NCBI GenBank assembly: GCA_947177845.1 | Contig: CAMWVZ010000005.1 | Coordinates: forward strand, 1-21,815 | DNA: 21,815 nucleotides | DNA from: an uncultured Bacteroidales bacterium | GTDB lineage: Bacteria; Bacteroidota; Bacteroidia; Bacteroidales; P3 | Direction of reading: 5' to 3' | In this document: one piece after another, positions 16,281 through 21,815 of the stretch | How positions within the stretch are numbered: the stretch's first letter is position 1 | Layout: each line of letters opens with the position of its first letter | Notes under the pieces: generated by a model | Database searches by the model: none | What the model was told of the DNA's origin: nothing | Seen by the model: the letters and a program-made list of their open reading frames with translations, nothing else | Made by a program: the position numbers and the translations under genes

Positions 16281-19200
16281 ATGAAAAAGAAGACGATATT
16301 CGCCATAGCGGTAGGTGCCGCGTGTGTGCTTGTGTTATGGACGTTGTGGATTTCCTTGGCTTCTCCCACCCGCATTGCGCTTGTGAATTTTCAGGATTTC
16401 CAAGTGGCCAAAATGGTGCGTTCCTCCGAAAACAGGTTTGTGAAGGTGCGTCCGTTGGGAGAGGATGCGTGGGCGCAGGTGAGGAAATACGATGCGGTAT
16501 TGGTGTTCGGCATGGGGTTGCGCATTACGGGCGAAGAACGCGCCCTGTTGCAGAAGATAGCCGACAAGGGTGTGCCTTTCTACACTTTCGCCGCCACCAG
16601 TCCCGACAACAACATCTGCAATCTCGACAGCCTGCAGGCCGCCACCGTGGAAGCCTATCTGGAAAACGGCGGCACGTCCAACTACCGGAGCCTGTTCCAT
16701 TATATACGTAAGGAACTTTGCGGAAAAAGTCTCTTTACGGGAGAAGTGGATTCGGTGCGGAAAATCAATCCCGACTGCCTGTTTCATATAGGCGAGGACT
16801 TGTCTTTCAACACCGTGGCCGAATACGAAAGTTATCTGAAACGGCAGCATCTCTATAAGGACGGGCAGAAGAAAATTGCGCTCGTTACCGGTATCGCGGG
16901 GCCGTTCAACACCAATACCGAACATTTGGATTCCCTTATCGTGGCCTTTCAGGAGAGAGGGTATCGGGTATATCCGATTGCCGGTTTCTCCAAGCGTTTG
17001 GATTTTCTGTGCGAAATCGAACCGGACGCGGTGGTTTACCTGCCGCACGGACGATTGATTATGGGGCAGGGCGACCGTGCCGTGCAGTGGTTGCGTGCGA
17101 GAAACATTCCTCTTTTCTGCCCGCTTACGATGAACGCCACCTACGACCGTTGGATGGCCGACAAGCAGGGCATGAACGGCGGATTCCTGAGCCAAAGCGT
17201 GGTGATGCCCGAACTCGACGGCGGTATTCTGCCCTATGCGCTCATCGCCCAATATAAGGACAAGGACGGCATCTATCTCTTCAAGACCATACCCGAGCGT
17301 CTCGAGGGGTTCTGCAATACGGTGGAGGCTTATATTCGTTTGAAAGAAAAGTCGAACAAAGACAAGAAGATAGCCGTTTACTATTTCAAGGGGCCCGGTT
17401 CGGCGGCCTTGACGGCGGCGGGCTTGGAGGTGGTTCCTTCGCTCTATAATATGTTGCGCCGTCTGCAACAGGAGGGCTACAATCTGAGCGGTCTGCCCGC
17501 TTCGGTGCAGGAGTTCGGGAAGGTATTGATGGAACGCGCCCCGGTGTTCAACAGTTATGCCGAGGGCAGCAGGGCCCGTTACCTTTCGTCGGGCTATCCG
17601 CAGTGGGTAAGGGGGAATGATCTCGATGCATGGCTCAAGAAGGCCTTGTTGCCGGAAAGTTATGCGGCGCTTACCGACCGCTACGGTGCCGTTCCGGGCG
17701 ATGTGGCCGTCGCCTGCATCCGTTTCGGCAATGTGGCGGTGCTTCCGCAGCCGGTGCAGGGCACGGGCGAAAACTCTTTCCAAGCCGTGCACGGTTCCAA
17801 TCCCGTGCCGCCCTATCCCTATATCGCTTCGTATTTTTGGGTGCGCGAGGACTTCGGTGCCGATGCGATGATTCATTTCGGCACACATGGTTCGCTCGAA
17901 TTCATACCCGGCAAGCAGGTGGCGTTGAGTTCGGCAGACTGGACCGACCGTTTGGTGGGCGATGTGCCTCATTTCTACATCTATACGATTGCTGACGTGG
18001 GGGAAGCCATGATTGCCAAACGCCGTTCCTACGCCACTACGATAAGCCACTTGAGCCCTCCGTTCATGGAAAGCGGATTGGGGCGCGAGCTGGCGCGGAT
18101 GCAGTCGATGACGGGCGATTATCTGTCCAAGGCCGATGACGGAAATCCGATGCCCGAAAAAAATCTTGAGATTAAGAGAATGGCGGTGAAAATGGGCTTG
18201 CACCGCGACTTGGAGCTGGACAGCGATTTGCAGAAGCCCTACACCTTGGCGCAGATGAAGCGGATAGACGATTTTGCCGCCGAATTGGTGCAGGAAAAGA
18301 TAGGGGCGGGGCTTTATACGCTGGGGGTGCCTTTCCCCGAAGACAAGATTTTGAGCTCGGTGCGCCTCATGGCCAAAGACCCCGTGGCGTTCAGTCTGGC
18401 TGAGGTGGATATCTGCAAGGGGCGGTTGGAGCGGAGCCGTCTGAAAGACCGTGCCTATTTCGCCAAGCACTACTACGGCAGGGCGGAGGAGGCTATCGGG
18501 AAGATTCTCCGCAATCCCGCCACCGATATACGTTCCCTTATTTTGAGTTGGGGCGTGCGTGCCGAAGAATACGACAAAGCCTGCCGTGGGGCGGACGGGC
18601 CGAAGGGCCATATGCCTATGGGCGGCGGGATGCCTGCGAAAACGGATGCGGGAGAAGAGGCGCTGATGAAGGCTATCCTTGCGCTCAAATTGAATTTGGA
18701 AAAGATAGACGAGAGCCGACGGATGTTGGGGCAAAGCCCCGAAACCGAAGTGGGCTCGTTGGTGAACGCGCTCGGCGGAGGCTATGTGGCGCCCACTTCG
18801 GGTGGCGATTTCATCGCCAATCCGTCAGCTCTCCCTACGGGGCGTAACCTCTACGCTATCAATGCCGAGACCACACCCACAGCCGCCGCTTGGGAAAAAG
18901 GCAGGAAAATGGGCGAGGAGATGATTGCCGACTATGCAGCCAAGCACGGCAAGATTCCGGGCAAGGTGAGCTTTACGCTTTGGTCGGGCAGCTTTATCGA
19001 GAGCGAAGGCGCTACCTTGGCGCAGATTTTCTATCTGTTGGGGGTGGAGCCGGTGCGCGACCGTTTCGGACGGGTGCTCGACATACAGTTGATTTCGCAA
19101 GAGGAATTGGGGCGGCCGCGTATCGACGTGGTGGTGCAGACTTCGGGGCAGTTCCGCGATTTGGCGGCTTCCCGTCTGGAACTGCTGCAACGGGCTATTG

Positions 19201-20333
19201 CCATGGCCGCGGCCGCCGACGACAAGGGTGAGAACTTTGTGGCGCAGGGGCTTGTGGCCGCCGAAAAGGTGTTGCTCGAAAAAGGCTACAGCCCCAAGGA
19301 AGCCCGCGAGCTTTCGTCCACCCGGGTGTTCGGCGGTCTGAACGGGAGCTCGGGCACCGGCATCACGGGCATGGTGCAGGCGGGCGACCGTTGGGAAAAG
19401 GAGTCGGAGATTTCGGAAACCTACCTCCACAATATGGGGGCGATGTACGGCTCTTCGCAAGACTGGGGCGATTTCAAGGAGGGACTTTTCGAAGCGGCCC
19501 TGCAGAATACCGATGTGGTGGTGCAACCGCGTCAAAGCAACACATGGGGCGCGTTGAGCCTCGACCACGTATATGAATTCATGGGCGGTCTCACACTCAC
19601 CGTGCGCAATGTCACCGGCAAAGACCCCGACAACTATTTCAACGACCTGCGCAACCGCTACAACGCCCGCGTGCAGGACTTGCGCTCGGCTATCGGTGTG
19701 GAGTCGCGCACCACATTCTTCAACCCCACCTATATCAAGGAACAGATGAAGGGCGGGGCAGGTGCGGCGGCCGGCTTTGCGGAGCTGGTGGAGAACACCT
19801 ATGGCTGGAACGTGATGAAGCCTTCGGTTATAGACAATTCCATGTGGAACCAAGTGTATGAAGTGTATGTGAAAGACGTGAACGGCCTTGGCGTGAAGAC
19901 GTTCTTTGAAAGGGAAAGCCCGGCGGCCTTGCAGGAAATGACGGCGGTGATGATGGAAACGGCGCGGAAAGGCTATTGGCAGGCCTCCGAAGCCCAATTG
20001 GCCGACATTGCCCGACTGCACGCCGAAATGGTGGAAAAATACGGCGCCTGCTGCAACGGTTTCACCTGCGGCAATGCGTTGCTGAAAGATTTTGTGGCGC
20101 AGAAACTCAATCCGCAACAGGCCCGGCGATATGCCTCGAAAGTGCGCGAAGCCTTGCAGACGGACCCGACGGTCGACAACGGCAAGTCGGTGGTGTTGGA
20201 ACAAGAGAGGCGGCAGGACAATACGGACCGGCCCGTGGATAACGCCCGCATCATCTTGATTGTGTTTGCGGTAGTGGCGGTGCTTGCCGTGGTGTTCGCA
20301 GGGGCGCTGCTGCGCAGGAAAAAGCAACAATAA
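16281..20333 (+). CDS. hmuS: HmuS: CobN/Mg-chelatase-like protein of the heme uptake operon
   Basis: A 1350-residue member of the CobN/BchH chelatase family. Chelatase core motifs are HFGTHGSLEFIPGK (532-545), SSTRVFGGLNGSSGTGI, an EFMGGL segment late in the protein, and CCNGFTCGN (from about 1257). Unlike cytoplasmic CobN it has an N-terminal membrane segment (about 7-28) and a C-terminal one (about 1322-1343) followed by RRKKQQ, so the large body is probably periplasmic. HmuS homologues of Bacteroidota have been linked to taking iron out of heme while leaving the porphyrin intact, the reverse of chelation. No CobS/CobT or ChlI/ChlD partner is encoded here, as is normal for hmu loci. The ATG at 16281 is preferred over the GTG just before it. 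The stop overlaps the hmuT start by one base (TAATG). The family is certain; the reaction is inferred. Confidence 0.93.
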   Translation: MKKKTIFAIAVGAACVLVLWTLWISLASPTRIALVNFQDFQVAKMVRSSENRFVKVRPLGEDAWAQVRKYDAVLVFGMGLRITGEERALLQKIADKGVPFYTFAATSPDNNICNLDSLQAATVEAYLENGGTSNYRSLFHYIRKELCGKSLFTGEVDSVRKINPDCLFHIGEDLSFNTVAEYESYLKRQHLYKDGQKKIALVTGIAGPFNTNTEHLDSLIVAFQERGYRVYPIAGFSKRLDFLCEIEPDAVVYLPHGRLIMGQGDRAVQWLRARNIPLFCPLTMNATYDRWMADKQGMNGGFLSQSVVMPELDGGILPYALIAQYKDKDGIYLFKTIPERLEGFCNTVEAYIRLKEKSNKDKKIAVYYFKGPGSAALTAAGLEVVPSLYNMLRRLQQEGYNLSGLPASVQEFGKVLMERAPVFNSYAEGSRARYLSSGYPQWVRGNDLDAWLKKALLPESYAALTDRYGAVPGDVAVACIRFGNVAVLPQPVQGTGENSFQAVHGSNPVPPYPYIASYFWVREDFGADAMIHFGTHGSLEFIPGKQVALSSADWTDRLVGDVPHFYIYTIADVGEAMIAKRRSYATTISHLSPPFMESGLGRELARMQSMTGDYLSKADDGNPMPEKNLEIKRMAVKMGLHRDLELDSDLQKPYTLAQMKRIDDFAAELVQEKIGAGLYTLGVPFPEDKILSSVRLMAKDPVAFSLAEVDICKGRLERSRLKDRAYFAKHYYGRAEEAIGKILRNPATDIRSLILSWGVRAEEYDKACRGADGPKGHMPMGGGMPAKTDAGEEALMKAILALKLNLEKIDESRRMLGQSPETEVGSLVNALGGGYVAPTSGGDFIANPSALPTGRNLYAINAETTPTAAAWEKGRKMGEEMIADYAAKHGKIPGKVSFTLWSGSFIESEGATLAQIFYLLGVEPVRDRFGRVLDIQLISQEELGRPRIDVVVQTSGQFRDLAASRLELLQRAIAMAAAADDKGENFVAQGLVAAEKVLLEKGYSPKEARELSSTRVFGGLNGSSGTGITGMVQAGDRWEKESEISETYLHNMGAMYGSSQDWGDFKEGLFEAALQNTDVVVQPRQSNTWGALSLDHVYEFMGGLTLTVRNVTGKDPDNYFNDLRNRYNARVQDLRSAIGVESRTTFFNPTYIKEQMKGGAGAAAGFAELVENTYGWNVMKPSVIDNSMWNQVYEVYVKDVNGLGVKTFFERESPAALQEMTAVMMETARKGYWQASEAQLADIARLHAEMVEKYGACCNGFTCGNALLKDFVAQKLNPQQARRYASKVREALQTDPTVDNGKSVVLEQERRQDNTDRPVDNARIILIVFAVVAVLAVVFAGALLRRKKQQ

Positions 20334-20884
20334 TGGAAAGCATCCTTCTTATCATGAGCCTGCTTTGCCTGCTGACGGGTATTTTCCGCAACAGCTTGGC
20401 TCCCGGCAAGTATTACCCAGCCGTTTTTGCCGTGGTTTGCGCCTTGTTCGTGCTTTTGGCGGGCAGGTATGCGGTGCAGGTAAACAAACTCGGCGTGAGC
20501 CGCGCTTTTTCCGACATGGGCGCGATGCAGAACTTGCATGTGCTTATCACGCTGCATCTGCTTTTTACGTTGGGATTTGCTGCCTCCAAGATGCAGAAAA
20601 CCTTTGGTTTGGAACGCAATCTGTTTTACAGGATAGTGGAATACGTGCCGGCTCTGCTGGTGTTTCCCGCCCTGTTTTATCTCCATTTGGTGCTGCTTTT
20701 TTCTTTTCCCGGTGTGTCGTTTGCCTGTGTGGGCGGCGTTTTTGCGGGCGTGACCTTGCTCTGCATGGGCGGTGGCGCCTACCTGTTCCGTGCCGCCGTG
20801 CCCGAAACCGAATTGCGTACGGAACTGCTTTTGATTGCGGAACTTCTGTTGTTTGTGCTGATGCTTTGTACAACGATTAAATAA
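20333..20884 (+). CDS. hmuT: HmuT-like multi-pass inner-membrane protein
   Basis: A 183-residue hydrophobic protein with about five or six predicted membrane segments (near residues 3-18, 28-45, 68-84, 104-122, 128-150 and 163-180) and no recognisable enzymatic motif. It is called by position: it sits between hmuS and the ExbB-like hmuU, where hmuT lies in the hmuYRSTUV operon. Its start overlaps the hmuS stop by one base (TAATG) and hmuU begins 7 nt after its stop, so expression is probably coupled. The function is not known; a role as a partner of the HmuU/HmuV energy-coupling unit or of HmuS is inference. Confidence 0.75.
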   Translation: MESILLIMSLLCLLTGIFRNSLAPGKYYPAVFAVVCALFVLLAGRYAVQVNKLGVSRAFSDMGAMQNLHVLITLHLLFTLGFAASKMQKTFGLERNLFYRIVEYVPALLVFPALFYLHLVLLFSFPGVSFACVGGVFAGVTLLCMGGGAYLFRAAVPETELRTELLLIAELLLFVLMLCTTIK

Positions 20885-20891
20885 AAAAGAC

Positions 20892-21488
20892 ATGAATACT
20901 CTATCGAATCTGATGTTTTGGATTTCCAGCGGCTTCTTGGTGCCGGTGGTGGTGGCGCTGCTGTATTTCTTCGTGCGCAGCCTGTTGCTTTTGGGCGATT
21001 TCGTATCGAAATACGTGCGGCGTATGCGCATGGAAAAGGAACTGAACGTGGCTATGGAGAATCTTAACGAATGCAATGTAAGGGAATTGAAGTTTTCGCC
21101 CGAAATATCCTCCCAAGCTTTGGCAAGCTGCATTCACCGTATCATCGGCAACAGCTACAACGAGGCGGTGGTTAACAAAACCGTTTCGGAATACGAGCTT
21201 GCCCGAGGCAAGGAGCTCGACCAAGCCAAGATATTGGTGAAGTTCGGGCCTATCTTGGGTCTTATGGGAACGCTCATTCCCATGGGACCGGCCTTGGCGG
21301 GACTTTCGTCGGGCGACATCGCCTCCATGGCCTACAATATGCAGGTGGCCTTCGCCACCACGGTGCTGGGTCTGTTCGCCGGCGCGGTGGGATTTGTGCT
21401 GTATCAGACCAAACAACGCTGGGCGCAAAAAGATTTGGTGCGGCTCGATTTCGTGAGCCAATTGATGAAACAAAGTCAGAACGCTTAA
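20892..21488 (+). CDS. hmuU: MotA/TolQ/ExbB proton-channel family protein (HmuU)
   Basis: A 198-residue inner-membrane protein. It has an N-terminal membrane segment (about 10-35), a cytoplasmic helical region, and two C-terminal membrane segments with the ExbB/TolQ core: GPILGLMGTLIPMGPALAGL (119-138) and FATTVLGLFAGAVGF (154-168). The family forms proton-driven stators that energise TonB or related machines. With the DUF2149 protein encoded 10 nt downstream it probably makes an ExbB/ExbD-like pair dedicated to heme uptake by HmuR or to work by HmuS in the periplasm; which of the two is not decided by the sequence. Confidence 0.9.
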   Translation: MNTLSNLMFWISSGFLVPVVVALLYFFVRSLLLLGDFVSKYVRRMRMEKELNVAMENLNECNVRELKFSPEISSQALASCIHRIIGNSYNEAVVNKTVSEYELARGKELDQAKILVKFGPILGLMGTLIPMGPALAGLSSGDIASMAYNMQVAFATTVLGLFAGAVGFVLYQTKQRWAQKDLVRLDFVSQLMKQSQNA

Positions 21489-21498
21489 TTCCAAAACC

Positions 21499-21815
21499 AT
21501 GAGGCGAAGAATTTTGCAAGACAACGAAGATCAGGATCCGGTGGCCATGCTGTCTAATCTTTTCGATGTGGCTATGGTGTTCGCCGTGGCCTTAATGGTG
21601 GCCTTGGTGTTCAAGTTCAACATGACCGAGATTTTTTCGCAGGAAGATTATACAATCGTGAAGAATCCGGGGCGGGAGAATATGGAAATCATCACCAAGG
21701 AAGGGCAGAATATCACCAAATACAAGCCTTCCGAAAATCAGGACGGTTCGGGAAAGAAGGGCAGGAAAGTGGGCGTGGCCTACCAGCTCGAGAACGGCGA
21801 GATTATCTATATACC
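21499..21815 (+). CDS. hmuV: DUF2149 / ExbD-like protein (HmuV), 3' end cut by window
   Basis: The 105 visible residues lack only the last few codons for a typical DUF2149 protein. A short N-terminal cytoplasmic part (MRRRILQDNEDQDPVAM) is followed by a single membrane segment with Asp23 at its start (SNLFDVAMVFAVALMVALVF, 19-38), an arrangement similar to the proton-carrying Asp of ExbD/TolR/MotB. A hydrophilic, probably periplasmic domain then ends in VAYQLENGEIIYI. It starts 10 nt after hmuU and completes the hmuYRSTUV gene order. Pairing with HmuU as a proton-driven unit is inferred from this order and from the membrane Asp. Confidence 0.88.
   Translation, partial: MRRRILQDNEDQDPVAMLSNLFDVAMVFAVALMVALVFKFNMTEIFSQEDYTIVKNPGRENMEIITKEGQNITKYKPSENQDGSGKKGRKVGVAYQLENGEIIYI

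Noticed and set aside
14802..20330. Long minus-strand open frames opposite hmuR and hmuS
   Set aside because: Same reason: they are antisense to well-supported genes and show no family motif.
1..21815. NRPS as a siderophore pathway linked to the heme uptake operon
   Set aside because: There are no cyclisation domains, catechol or hydroxamate genes or siderophore receptor, and the two operons are divergent and separated by unrelated genes and a tRNA. The reductase-terminated layout points to a peptide aldehyde instead.
1..21815. CRISPR array, insertion sequence or phage genes
   Set aside because: No regularly spaced repeats, transposase motifs or phage structural genes were found on either strand.

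Overview
The window looks like a chromosomal piece of a Bacteroidota genome, most likely order Bacteroidales. The promoters upstream of the tRNA gene and the NifU-like gene match the phylum-specific pattern (TTTG or TTG, about 19-21 bp, TAnnTTTG). One half is a six-gene heme uptake operon of the hmuYRSTUV type known from Porphyromonas and Bacteroides. Shine-Dalgarno sequences are not obvious in front of the genes. GC content looks moderately high by eye, but the genus cannot be set from the sequence alone.

Left half (1-11911, all on the minus strand): a tightly packed biosynthetic operon read from right to left. In transcription order it holds: (i) a membrane-anchored sensor with a Cache-like domain, HAMP, SpoIIE/RsbU phosphatase and an RsbW-like ATPase; (ii) a small STAS anti-anti-sigma-factor-like protein; (iii) a 2431-residue nonribosomal peptide synthetase with order C-A-T-C-A-T-R; (iv) a MATE transporter fused at its C terminus to a second RsbW-like ATPase; (v) a Sfp-type phosphopantetheinyl transferase cut by the window edge. 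Gaps are 4 nt and 1 nt, followed by 1-4 nt and 11 nt overlaps, so the five genes are probably co-transcribed and partly translationally coupled. The starter condensation domain and terminal reductase predict an N-acylated dipeptide aldehyde (or alcohol, or a cyclised pyrazinone-type derivative). All parts of a partner switch (phosphatase, STAS, kinase-like ATPase) are present, but no sigma factor is. One kinase-like domain is welded to the presumed exporter. This is the most unusual feature of the window: a partner switch that may act directly on export or synthesis of a peptide product.

Middle (11912-13496, plus strand): a divergent promoter with an almost leaderless start drives a NifU-C-like CxxCP mini-protein and a YeiH/UPF0324 membrane protein. 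A tRNA-Arg(ACG) follows, with its own promoter and a strong UUCG-loop terminator.

Right half (13497-21815, plus strand): hmuY (heme-binding lipoprotein), hmuR (TonB-dependent heme receptor), hmuS (CobN-like chelatase-family protein with a membrane anchor at each end), hmuT (membrane protein), hmuU (MotA/TolQ/ExbB-type channel) and hmuV (DUF2149, ExbD-like, cut by the window edge). HmuY and HmuR would capture heme and move it across the outer membrane, HmuS is the likely periplasmic heme-processing protein, and HmuT/U/V probably form an energy-coupling inner-membrane unit. A 14-bp imperfect inverted repeat lies directly upstream of hmuY and is a candidate operator or RNA hairpin.
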